Shown here piece by piece: positions 24,874 through 33,146 of a DNA stretch of 64,000 nt. Source of the stretch: Casp-actino8 sp001510335. Its GTDB lineage: Bacteria > Actinomycetota > Acidimicrobiia > Acidimicrobiales > Ilumatobacteraceae. The notes under the pieces were generated by a model that saw only the letters and a program-made list of their open reading frames with translations, did no database searches and was not told the DNA's origin. The position numbers were made by a program, and so were the translations under genes. The first letter of the stretch is position 1. Each line of letters opens with the position of its first letter. The stretch is taken from positions 4,617-68,616 of the forward strand of contig JAQCEM010000009.1 in NCBI GenBank assembly GCA_027729635.1, read 5' to 3'.

Positions 24874-25389
24874 TTATTCGTTAGTTGATTTGGTTTCGGG
24901 TTCGCGACTCCACAAGATGTCAAAGTCACGCGCCACATCTAAAACTTGGAAGGCACGACCCATGCCAACACAAAATCCAATGGTCATGGTGAGTTCTAAT
25001 AGTTCGGGATCGCTGTACGCACTTTGCAGGCGTCCCCAAAGTTCATCATCAACAGAGGTGTGATCGATCGCGAAACGTTCGGCGTATTCGGCGGCTAGTC
25101 GTTCTCGATCGGTGAAATCTGGGTGATCGTGGTAGTGCTGTACAGAATTGTACGCCTCGTCCGTCAGTCCTTGCTGCATCGCCGATGCAGCTCGAGTATT
25201 CAGTCAAACGACGCATTGATTCAGTTGAGCAATTCGCATTCGCGCAACTTCACGTTCGCGAATACTCAAACTCGATTTGACATAAACGGCTTCGCTCATT
25301 GCGCTCATTCCAGCACCCATATGTGGGGCCAACTTCCACATGCGATGGGCTTCTAAACCTTCTCCGTCTGGAACATTGATACGAGCCAT
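24874..25389 (-). CDS. Candidate selenoprotein: carboxymuconolactone decarboxylase / AhpD-like protein with CxxU motif
   Basis: One frame runs from ATG 25389 to a TAA stop at 24874, interrupted only by TGA at 25206-25204. Reading that TGA as selenocysteine gives 171 residues, the normal size for the CMD/AhpD-like family. The sequence around it is RIAQLNQCVV-U-LNTRAAS: the TGA replaces exactly the second Cys of the redox CxxC expected in this family. Both halves are family-like (N: KSSLSIREREVARMR; C: FTDRERLAAEYAERFA, ELLELTMTIGFCVGMGR). The upstream start has a strong RBS (AAAGGAG, 7-base spacing); the internal ATG at 25179 has none and lies inside the hairpin described at 25173-25191. Role inferred: thiol/selenol peroxidase- or disulfide-type redox protein. 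Alternatives are a nonsense mutation or sequencing error. Confidence 0.78.
25173..25191 (-). promoter_or_regulatory. Candidate bacterial SECIS element
   Basis: In the mRNA, 12 bases after the UGA, GCUGCAUC pairs perfectly with GAUGCAGC around a three-base GGC loop. The loop begins 20 bases after the UGA and its first base is G. Known bacterial SECIS elements have an apical loop with a G among its first two bases, about 16-37 bases downstream of the UGA. The element is also coding sequence. Confidence 0.72.
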
Positions 25390-25427
25390 GCTGTGTCTCC
25401 TTTGTCGTGAATTGAGTGGTCTTGAAA

Positions 25428-27590
25428 TTAGCGATTGATGTGTTCGACGACTGCGATCCGCACGGGAATGGCGCTTTGGACCACCATGCCGTTGATGCGA
25501 TCGTAACCCTTGTCAACAGAGACAAGTCGACTTGTTGGTGATCCGATGTCGCGTACCTTTTCATCGGTGAGCGAAGAACCACCCCACGAGTGAGCCATCG
25601 AGATCACACCGCGGCGAACATCGGGAGCAGATTCAACGAGGCCTTGCACCGAGGCGCGTGGTGAGAAGATCTCAATGAGGTCACCATCAACTAGATCGTG
25701 ATCCTTCATGTCATCTGGGTTCATGTAAGCCGAATTTGATGAACCTTTAGCGCCAAGAACCGAGAGGTCTGATCCGTACGAGTTCAGAACATGCTTGAGT
25801 CGGCGGCTCACGAGTCGGAACGGGTAGAGCGAAGGATCAATACCGAGAGCGGCTGCGCCGTCTCCTTCGACGACAATCTCTTTCATTTCAGCCACGATGT
25901 CATCGGGAGCAACGGTGAACTTTGCAGTGCACTCGGGATCGGCTGCCGAGACAGTCATGATCTTGTCGGGGTGAACTTTCCTGCGATTAGCTCGAACTTC
26001 ATCCATGGGCATGCGCGAACCGGCATAGGCGAGGTCGATCATCTGATCATCGGTTGGGCGCTCATCCATCGGAGTCTGACCACCTGCGAAGGGGAGCGTT
26101 GTCCCCATGCGCTTGGCGAGTTCCCAGAACACTTCCCATTCGTTTAACACGTCGCCCTCACGCTCGGTGATGGCATCGGTGTAGTTGGTGTACGGAGCAC
26201 GGAACCAACGATCCATCAAGTGGGGAATGTCGGCTCGTTCAAGCGAGAGAGTGGGTGCAACGACGTAATGAGCGAACTCGGCAGTTGAAGACATGCGGTG
26301 ATCAATCACGACGAGTAACTCAAGATCTTTCATTGCCTTGAGTGTGAGCTCTTGATCGGGCCATGCCACAACTGGGTTGCCGCCACTAACGATCAGGGCG
26401 CGTACTTGGCCTTCGCCTGGAGTCAAGATTTCTTCCGCCAAAGTGGTTGTCAACATCTCACCACGGATACCACGCAGATTGCGCATACGTGACGGGGCGC
26501 CTGATGCAGCGAGGCGAGCGGCGTGCACTTGAGCGCGATGTGGTGTTTCGGGATACAAAAAGTATCCACTTTCGAGTTTGTCTCCTTCGCGATTCACGCG
26601 ACCACAAATGGTATTGAGAGTGATAGATAGATGTTCAGTGAGGCCAGAGTGCGGAGCCATTGATGGACCGGTGCCTGTTCCGCTTGATCCCTTCTTGGCC
26701 GTTGCAAACATACGTGCCGCGGCGACGATGTCTTCGGCAGGAACATCGCAACGTTGCGCAACGTAATCAAGGGTGAATGCCGAAACCGCATCGGCAAGTT
26801 GCGGTAAATCGGCAACCCACTGTTCGCAGAATTCGTGATCGAATAAGCCTTCGTCAATAACAATTTTCAAAATACCCGCCATCAAGGTGGGGTCTTCGCC
26901 GGGCTTAGGTGCCAAGTGAATGTCGGCTTGCGAAGCGAACTCAGTGCGACGAGGATCAATAACGATCAATTTCATCCCGCGTTTTTTGGCTTCACGTAAC
27001 ACGACGTAAGGGTTTGTTCCTTGTAATCCGCCGACAGGTCCGAAACTTGACACCATTGGGTTGTAACCAATTGCGAGCAACACTTCGGCATCACTGAAGT
27101 TGTGATAACCGGCTTCCCAAATCCCGACACGAAACGGCGCTGTTGATTTTGCTGGCTGATCAATGGTGACCGACGTATAAAAACTGGGGGAGTCGAAGCC
27201 TTGATGGAATGCTCGGGCTGCTGGCACGGCCAGAGAGTTTTGGTATCCACCGGTACCTGTGTAGGACGCGATCGCTCGCGGACCATAAGTATCGAGAATG
27301 TGTCGCAACTTGGCACCGATTTCGTCCATGGCTGATGTTGATGAGATCTCTTCAAAGGTTCCATCGGGACGGCGACGCAACGAACTGAGTAAGCGTGAGG
27401 GGTGAGTCATTTGTTCAGGAATCTGGCGACCCTTAATGCAGGTGTACCCAGCAAAGATGGGGTCATCGGCAACTCCACGGATGGCAATTGCTCGACCATC
27501 TTGGATGTCGACCTCGATTGGGCAACTGGCATGGCAGAAGCGGCAAAACGAAACGTGAGTTGAAACCTCGTGATCGGCAGTCGTTGACAT
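25428..27590 (-). CDS. Molybdopterin-dependent oxidoreductase (formate dehydrogenase / DMSO reductase family)
   Basis: 720 aa. N-terminal [4Fe-4S] ligands C16-x2-C19-x3-C23 and C50, then molybdopterin domains (IASYTGTGGYQNS, LIVIDPRRTEFASQADIHL, GTGTGPSMAPHSGLTEH) and the C-terminal MGD-binding lobe (NPDDMKDHDLVDGDLIEI). At the Mo-ligand region the sequence reads VTIDQPAKS, with no Cys or Sec. No FdhB or membrane subunit is encoded beside it. The start at 27590 follows TAGGGGGAAAT; the frame is open further upstream, but into the operator. It may hydroxylate, hydrate or reduce a pathway intermediate; substrate unknown. First gene of a three-gene operon, divergent from a P450. Confidence 0.88.
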   Translation of the reverse strand: MSTTADHEVSTHVSFCRFCHASCPIEVDIQDGRAIAIRGVADDPIFAGYTCIKGRQIPEQMTHPSRLLSSLRRRPDGTFEEISSTSAMDEIGAKLRHILDTYGPRAIASYTGTGGYQNSLAVPAARAFHQGFDSPSFYTSVTIDQPAKSTAPFRVGIWEAGYHNFSDAEVLLAIGYNPMVSSFGPVGGLQGTNPYVVLREAKKRGMKLIVIDPRRTEFASQADIHLAPKPGEDPTLMAGILKIVIDEGLFDHEFCEQWVADLPQLADAVSAFTLDYVAQRCDVPAEDIVAAARMFATAKKGSSGTGTGPSMAPHSGLTEHLSITLNTICGRVNREGDKLESGYFLYPETPHRAQVHAARLAASGAPSRMRNLRGIRGEMLTTTLAEEILTPGEGQVRALIVSGGNPVVAWPDQELTLKAMKDLELLVVIDHRMSSTAEFAHYVVAPTLSLERADIPHLMDRWFRAPYTNYTDAITEREGDVLNEWEVFWELAKRMGTTLPFAGGQTPMDERPTDDQMIDLAYAGSRMPMDEVRANRRKVHPDKIMTVSAADPECTAKFTVAPDDIVAEMKEIVVEGDGAAALGIDPSLYPFRLVSRRLKHVLNSYGSDLSVLGAKGSSNSAYMNPDDMKDHDLVDGDLIEIFSPRASVQGLVESAPDVRRGVISMAHSWGGSSLTDEKVRDIGSPTSRLVSVDKGYDRINGMVVQSAIPVRIAVVEHINR

Positions 27591-27636
27591 ATTTCCCCCT
27601 AGATAGAGCCATGAGTCCCGTCCCCACGGGTATGTA

Positions 27637-27664
27637 CACAAACTAATCCACCGATTAGTTTGTG
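27637..27664. promoter_or_regulatory. Operator-like inverted repeat between molybdoenzyme and P450 genes
   Basis: Perfect 12-bp arms CACAAACTAATC and GATTAGTTTGTG around CACC. It lies 47 bases from the molybdoenzyme start and 43 bases from the P450 start. Symmetry and length fit a TetR-family operator. A related copy sits at 29040-29059 upstream of the next plus-strand gene. Confidence 0.8.
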
Positions 27665-27706
27665 AACAGACCTAACGTCGAATTAGTTCAGGAAAAGAGA
27701 ACTGCA

Positions 27707-29002
27707 ATGAGCGAATCATTAGTGATTGATGACCTGATTCACCGCAGGCAGGCGGCCATTGCGTGCCCGTATCCGATCTTTGCTGGGCTGCGGGCCCAAG
27801 ACGGGGTTCAGTTCAATGCCGATCTGGGCGCATGGATCATTACTCGGTTTGACGATGTGCGGGCCATTTTGCGTGACACTGATCGATTCTCCAGTTTGAA
27901 CCCCACCGGGCCTCAGGCTGCTGGTGAAGCGTTGATGAACGGAATCATGCAACTGATGCAAGAACCCGACATGGCGGCGCTTTTGGGTTCGAACACCATG
28001 ACCCGTGGTCGGGTTGCGGTTTTGCTGAATGCCGATCCGCCTGACCATCGTCGTCAACGCAAACTGGTTAACCCAGCGTTTCGCCCTGACCGTATTCGGG
28101 CCATGGAGCCAACAATCACCGAGGTTGCACTCAACCTTTTGAAAGGAGTCAAAGCAGATCTTCATGCCAATGGGCAGACCGATATTTTGCGAACCTTCAC
28201 TGTTGGCGTTCCGATGACGATCATCGCCTTCGCGCTCGGAGTAGCCGGTGAAGATTTAGCGACCTTCAAGCGTTGGTCCGATGACATCGTGATGCCGGTC
28301 GGCAATCATTCGCCCTCTGTCGAACAAGTGCGGGGCTTTTTGATTTCAACCAAAGAATTCACCGAGTATTTCTTGGCGCAGATTGCTGATCGCAAGGCCA
28401 GTCCCACCGGAGATCTCTTGTGTGACATCGCTAATGCTCAAATAGACGGTGAAGAACTCACCGATGACGAACAACTGGGCATGCTTCAGCAATTCTTGGT
28501 GGCAGGTAACGAGACAACGACCAACTTGATTTCAAACATGATCCGTTGTTTGGCTGAGAACCCGGATCTGCAAAACCGTCTCCGTCAACAACCCGAGCTG
28601 ATCGAGGCCTTTGTCGAAGAGATGTTGCGCAGCGAGGCTCCAGTTGGGGGACTCTTCCGTCAAGCCAAGGTTGATGTTGACATTGCTGGGACGACGATTC
28701 CGGCTGGTGACCATATGTGGCTGGTTTTCGCCTCGGCTAATCGTGATGAGTGCAAGTTTGCTGAACCCGATGTCGTTGATCCCGAGCGTGCCAACGTGAA
28801 AGACCACTTAGCCTTTGGAAATGGAGAGCATTTTTGTCCGGGGGCAGGGTTGGCCCGTGCCGAGGCTCGAATCGCCGTGCAATTGGTTCTTGAGCACCTT
28901 GACGACATTCGTTTAACCCCAGACAACGACTTCCCGTATGGCGACTCATTCGTTCTGCGAGGATTAACGAGTCTGAAGATCACCGCAACCCCAAAGAATT
29001 AG
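27707..29002 (+). CDS. Cytochrome P450
   Basis: 431 aa. I-helix LVAGNETTTNLIS, K-helix EEMLRSE, heme loop FGNGEHFCPGAGLARAE with Cys377 (Pro instead of the more common Leu after the Cys). The start at 27707 is chosen because AGGAAAAGAG stands 8 bases upstream; the frame opens at 27662, inside the operator palindrome. Divergent from the molybdoenzyme operon and under the same palindrome. Confidence 0.92.
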   Translation: MSESLVIDDLIHRRQAAIACPYPIFAGLRAQDGVQFNADLGAWIITRFDDVRAILRDTDRFSSLNPTGPQAAGEALMNGIMQLMQEPDMAALLGSNTMTRGRVAVLLNADPPDHRRQRKLVNPAFRPDRIRAMEPTITEVALNLLKGVKADLHANGQTDILRTFTVGVPMTIIAFALGVAGEDLATFKRWSDDIVMPVGNHSPSVEQVRGFLISTKEFTEYFLAQIADRKASPTGDLLCDIANAQIDGEELTDDEQLGMLQQFLVAGNETTTNLISNMIRCLAENPDLQNRLRQQPELIEAFVEEMLRSEAPVGGLFRQAKVDVDIAGTTIPAGDHMWLVFASANRDECKFAEPDVVDPERANVKDHLAFGNGEHFCPGAGLARAEARIAVQLVLEHLDDIRLTPDNDFPYGDSFVLRGLTSLKITATPKN

Positions 29003-29039
29003 TCTTTCGGGCTCAGCGGTGACCTTGGCGTAGCGTCAG

Positions 29040-29059
29040 AACTAATCAATCGGTTAGTT
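29040..29059. promoter_or_regulatory. Second copy of the AACTAATC-N4-GRTTAGTT operator
   Basis: AACTAATC-AATC-GGTTAGTT, 7 of 8 arm positions symmetric. The core matches the operator at 27637-27664 on both arms with the same 4-base spacer. It lies 43 bases upstream of the ATG at 29103, the same distance as the first copy from its P450 gene. Confidence 0.7.
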
Positions 29060-29102
29060 TCTAGGACGGTACAGATAACGGTGCCGCACCGAGGGGATTG
29101 AC

Positions 29103-30845
29103 ATGGCTGATCGTTGGATAACAGACCGAGCGCCGAGTAAGCGCTGGCCGCACTACACCCGAGCCAATGCTGGCGAAGTCTTAAGTGTTTCAGCCAGTCC
29201 ATTGAGCCAGCAGTTTTGCTGGGAGAACGGCATCTTGCTGGGCTGGCGCGACGGTTATGTTCGCGGCGGTAATTACACCCTCGATGAATTCACTGACGGC
29301 GAACCAGAAGTATGTGGCTTCTTTGCTGGTTACTTCTATATCAACTTGGCCAATGTGCGAATGCAAGCCGTTCGCAGTCCATTGTTGACAGTTGAACAAC
29401 TCGACTTGGCCTTCTTTGGTGACCACCCCGAAGTGCCGCCGTATGAGGCACACCCGCTTGATGAACGACCCGAGATGGCCGAAGGCGTTTTGGCTCACTT
29501 GGGTTGGGTCATGACAAATACGTCAATCCCCGAAGTTGACGCGGAAAAAGTCATGACGATTGCACTTCGTCAGGCTCGCCCCGATCTCACCTCTTTGTCG
29601 GACGCCGGCTTATTAACCCGCGCCCGCATGTTCCAGCCGTTGTTGCGCAAGTTGTTTGATAGCCATACGCCGCCGTCCTCTGACTCGGCGATTGCCCCCG
29701 GAATTCTCGGAGCAGTATGCGCGGCACTGGGCGAACCCGAGACGGCCATGAAGTTGATCGCCGGAATTGGCGACGTTGACTCGGCCGAGCCCAGTTACCG
29801 CATGTGGGACCTGTCGCGAACCGTGAACGCTTCGGCAGAGCTCACCAAAGTATTTAACGCTGGCGTTGCTGGATTGCTGGGTCGATTGCAAGATTCAAAT
29901 AATGCTGACGCCAAGAAATTCGTTGCTGATTTCGCTCAATTCATCGTCGAATTCGGTTCACGTGGACCGAATGAATGGGAAATCAGCGCGGATACTTGGG
30001 AAACCAAGCCCGAGTATGCACTTGCTGTCATTGACCGAATTCGTTTGCAGTCAGATGCTGAATCACCGAAGATTCGTAATGCGCGTAAAGCCGAAGAGCG
30101 CAAGGCTCTCACCGAAGATATTCGCGCCAAGGTCAAGCCTTTGGGTGAAGAGCTCGCCGGCCAGCTGGAAGGGGCGTTGATCGCCAGTTCGCAAATGGCA
30201 ATTCGTGAACGCACCAAGACCAACATCATCCGCGCGCTTCATGAAGTTCGCATGGCGTTTCGTGAGCTTGGTCGTCGTCGCGCCGCTGAAGGCACGTTGA
30301 AAGATCCTCATCACGTGTTCGCCTTGCTTGATTCTGAACTCGACCAGTTCTTGTTCGAGGGCGCGTCAATGAAGGACACGCTTGCTGCCCGTCACGCACA
30401 GTGGCAAGAGTTGCAACTGCTTGAACCACCGTTCTTTATCAAGAACGGAATTGTGCCGCCGTTGAGTGAGTACAAAAAGAAGGGGCAGTCAAATGCAGCA
30501 AAGGCTGTCGTTGGCGATGTCGTGCAAGGTGTTCCTGGTTGTACAGGTCAATATGTTGGCCGAGCTCGCGTCATTCTTGATCCCACCGAACCTGGTGACC
30601 TCGAGCCCGGCGATGTTCTGATCGCGCCTAACACCGATCCCGCGTGGACACCTTTGTTCATGTCGTGTGGTGCAGTTGTCGTCAACGTGGGCGCGGCGAT
30701 TAGTCATGCCATCATCGTGAGCCGAGAACTCGGATTGCCATGTGTTGTTTCGGCGACCGACGCAACTGTGCGAATTCTTGATGGCGCGTTGATTGAAGTC
30801 AATGGTGACACCGGTGCCGTCACAATCTTGGAGGTTCCCGCATGA
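29103..30845 (+). CDS. PEP-utilising-enzyme swivel-domain phosphotransferase (PpsA-like), no ATP-grasp
   Basis: 580 aa. The last ~95 residues are the phosphohistidine swivel domain of PEP synthase/PPDK/rifampin phosphotransferase: GQYVGRARVI, DVLIAPNTDPAWTPLF, and the His motif GAAISHAIIVSRELGLPCVV. The middle contains GPNEWEISADTWETKP, resembling the substrate domain of the same enzymes. No ATP-grasp domain is present. Phenylphosphate synthase subunit PpsA has this arrangement and depends on a separate ATP-binding partner; none is encoded nearby. It may phosphorylate a hydroxylated substrate made by adjacent P450s. Start after GAGGGGATTGAC, downstream of the second operator; overlaps the next gene by 4 bases. 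Confidence 0.8.
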   Translation: MADRWITDRAPSKRWPHYTRANAGEVLSVSASPLSQQFCWENGILLGWRDGYVRGGNYTLDEFTDGEPEVCGFFAGYFYINLANVRMQAVRSPLLTVEQLDLAFFGDHPEVPPYEAHPLDERPEMAEGVLAHLGWVMTNTSIPEVDAEKVMTIALRQARPDLTSLSDAGLLTRARMFQPLLRKLFDSHTPPSSDSAIAPGILGAVCAALGEPETAMKLIAGIGDVDSAEPSYRMWDLSRTVNASAELTKVFNAGVAGLLGRLQDSNNADAKKFVADFAQFIVEFGSRGPNEWEISADTWETKPEYALAVIDRIRLQSDAESPKIRNARKAEERKALTEDIRAKVKPLGEELAGQLEGALIASSQMAIRERTKTNIIRALHEVRMAFRELGRRRAAEGTLKDPHHVFALLDSELDQFLFEGASMKDTLAARHAQWQELQLLEPPFFIKNGIVPPLSEYKKKGQSNAAKAVVGDVVQGVPGCTGQYVGRARVILDPTEPGDLEPGDVLIAPNTDPAWTPLFMSCGAVVVNVGAAISHAIIVSRELGLPCVVSATDATVRILDGALIEVNGDTGAVTILEVPA

Positions 30846-31813
30846 GTAAGCCCTTTCGATTTGGTCTTCAGGCATATGCACCTAACTCGGGCAAAGAATG
30901 GCGAGAACTGGCGCGCAAGGCTGAGGACTCGGGCTTTTCGTCGTTCCATTTAGCCGATCACATCATTGGGCCTGGACCGGCTCTTGCTGCCACTGGGCAC
31001 CCTGTGCAGACTGTTGCGGCCATACCAGCGATGGCAGTTGCTGCTGAAGCGACGAGTACCATCAAAGTTGGTTGCCGTGTGTTGTGCGTTGATTATCGCA
31101 GCCCAGTGATGTTGGCTAAAGAAGTAGCAACTCTCGATTTCTTCTCTGAAGGTCGCCTCGAGTTGGGTCTTGGTGCCGGTTGGCTACAGGGTGAATATGA
31201 AGCAATCGGAATTCCTTTTGATCGTGCCGGAGTTCGCATTGATCGTTTTGAAGAAGTCATCGCATTGTTGCGTGCATCTTTTGCCGAAGGCGAATTGAAC
31301 ATTGATACACCTCATGTTCACGCGGTTGGTTTTGAAGCAGTTCCGAAACCGTTCACCAAGTCGGGTCCTCCGATCATGATTGGCGGCGGTGCGAAGCGAA
31401 TTCTCACTATCGCAGGACGTGAAGCCGACATTGTTTCGTTGAACTTCAACAACTCATCGGGAAAGTTGGGTGCCGACGGAATCGGTTCGTCAACTGCGGA
31501 GCTGACGGATCAAAAGATTCAGTGGATCAAAGATGGTGCAGGCGCCCGATTTGATCAGATTGAAATCGAAATTGCTGCCTACTTCACAATCGTGACACCT
31601 GATGGTGCGGGCACCCGCGCCAAGATGGCTCCGATGTTTGGTATGACTCCAGAAGTTTTCGCCGAACATCCCAATGCATTGATTGGTTCAGTCGATGAGA
31701 TTTGTGATCGCATCGTTGAACGCCGCGAACGATTTGGGATTAGTTATGTCAGTTTTGGCGCCTCCGTCATTGATGCAGTCATTCCAGTTATTGAACGCCT
31801 CGCTGGCAAATAA
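30842..31813 (+). CDS. LLM-class flavin (probably F420-dependent) oxidoreductase
   Basis: 323 aa, luciferase-like TIM barrel. FRFGLQAYAPNSGKEWRELARKAED, FHLADHII, VLCVDYRSPVMLAKEVATLDFFSEGRLELGLGAGW, and IMIGGGAKRIL, the usual cofactor-binding strands. This subgroup in actinobacteria often uses F420, but FMN cannot be excluded. Overlaps the swivel-domain gene by 4 bases (ATGA), so co-translated. Probably reduces or oxidises a pathway intermediate. Confidence 0.9.
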   Translation: MSKPFRFGLQAYAPNSGKEWRELARKAEDSGFSSFHLADHIIGPGPALAATGHPVQTVAAIPAMAVAAEATSTIKVGCRVLCVDYRSPVMLAKEVATLDFFSEGRLELGLGAGWLQGEYEAIGIPFDRAGVRIDRFEEVIALLRASFAEGELNIDTPHVHAVGFEAVPKPFTKSGPPIMIGGGAKRILTIAGREADIVSLNFNNSSGKLGADGIGSSTAELTDQKIQWIKDGAGARFDQIEIEIAAYFTIVTPDGAGTRAKMAPMFGMTPEVFAEHPNALIGSVDEICDRIVERRERFGISYVSFGASVIDAVIPVIERLAGK

Positions 31814-31871
31814 GCGATTCGTTTTTATTCATTAATTCAATCATTCATTCGTTCCTTAGAGAGAGCACATC

Positions 31872-33146
31872 ATGGCCGTCGACATCAGCACCTTTAATCC
31901 ATTCGATCCTTCAACGCAACAGTGCCCATTTCCGCACTATGCACAAATGCGGGAAGAAGCACCGGTGCACCCAGTGGCAGGTCTTGGCGTCCATTTGGTG
32001 ACGAAGCACGACCTCGTGATGCAGGTGTTGCGAGACCCGCAGACCTATTCATCGCTGTTCGGTGGTGCAGGTATGCCATTGAGTTCTGCAGATCGTGAGA
32101 AGTTTGCTGAAGTAATGGCTGCGGGTTACCCGCGCGTTCCGACGATGTTGACTGCTGACCAGCCAGATCACACTCGTTACCGCCGTTTGGTTGCTCGCGC
32201 CTTCCACCCGAAGGTCATTGCCGAAATGGAACCCGTTGTTCGTCAGATCACTGTCGAATTGATCGAATCATGGATTGGTAAGGGTCGCATTGAATTCGTC
32301 AAGGAATTTGGAGTGCCGTTACCTGTGCGAGTGATTGCCAAGGCCCTGAATGTTCCTGACGATCGTTTGGCTGATTTCAAGCGCTGGTCCGATGACTCCA
32401 TCGCCGGAATTGGTACCAACATCACCCTTGAACAGCGCTTGCAAGCCGAGTACGGAGTTAACGAGTTTCAGCATTACTTTGCCGAGCAGATTGATCTTCG
32501 TCGTACCAATCCACAAGACGACATTTTGACGAACTTGCTCAATGCATCAATTGATGATGACGATCCCGAAGTAACCGACAAGCGTCAACTTGATATGCCC
32601 GAAATGTTGAGCATCATTCAGCAGTTGTTAGTTGCCGGAAACGAAACAACCACCAAGTCTTTGACCGAGATGGTTCGTTTGCTCGCAGAAAACCCCGAAG
32701 AGTGGGCAGCCTTGAAGGCCGATCCGTCGCGAGCAGAAAAAGTGTTTGAAGAAACACTTCGTTTGTCGACGCCAACCCAAGGGATGTGGAGAATCCTCAC
32801 CAAGGATGCCGAACTCGGGGGTGTACAACTCACCAAGGGTCAGCGCATCATCATTGTGTTCGCTTCAGCGAACCGCGATGAGGCCCTGTACGACAATCCT
32901 GATGAGTTCCACCCGATGCGTGATCACCTCCGCGAGAACCTTGCTTTCGGTAAAGGAATTCACTTCTGCCTGGGTGCCAACTTGTCTCGCCTTGAAGGCA
33001 AGGTTGCCGCTGAAGAATTGTCGAAGCGCATTGACACCATCACGTTGTCAGAGTCAAACAAGTACCAGTACTTCCCAAGCTTCATGCTGCGTGGTTTGAC
33101 CGATCTTGACATTGAGTTCACCGCTGCTAAGGGTGTGAACGCATGA
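31872..33146 (+). CDS. Cytochrome P450
   Basis: 424 aa. LLVAGNETTTKSLTE in the I-helix, FEETLRL for the K-helix ExxR, heme loop FGKGIHFCLGANLSRLE with Cys366. Preceded by TTAGAGAGAGCACATC. Overlaps the next SDR start by 4 bases, suggesting that its alcohol product is passed to the dehydrogenase. Substrate unknown. Confidence 0.93.
   Translation: MAVDISTFNPFDPSTQQCPFPHYAQMREEAPVHPVAGLGVHLVTKHDLVMQVLRDPQTYSSLFGGAGMPLSSADREKFAEVMAAGYPRVPTMLTADQPDHTRYRRLVARAFHPKVIAEMEPVVRQITVELIESWIGKGRIEFVKEFGVPLPVRVIAKALNVPDDRLADFKRWSDDSIAGIGTNITLEQRLQAEYGVNEFQHYFAEQIDLRRTNPQDDILTNLLNASIDDDDPEVTDKRQLDMPEMLSIIQQLLVAGNETTTKSLTEMVRLLAENPEEWAALKADPSRAEKVFEETLRLSTPTQGMWRILTKDAELGGVQLTKGQRIIIVFASANRDEALYDNPDEFHPMRDHLRENLAFGKGIHFCLGANLSRLEGKVAAEELSKRIDTITLSESNKYQYFPSFMLRGLTDLDIEFTAAKGVNA

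Noticed and set aside
24874..25179. A separate 101-aa gene starting at 25179, and a separate 61-aa gene at 25204-25389
   Set aside because: Both are the same frame and together make one CMD-family protein; the downstream piece has no RBS and begins in the middle of the conserved domain. Treated as one selenoprotein candidate.
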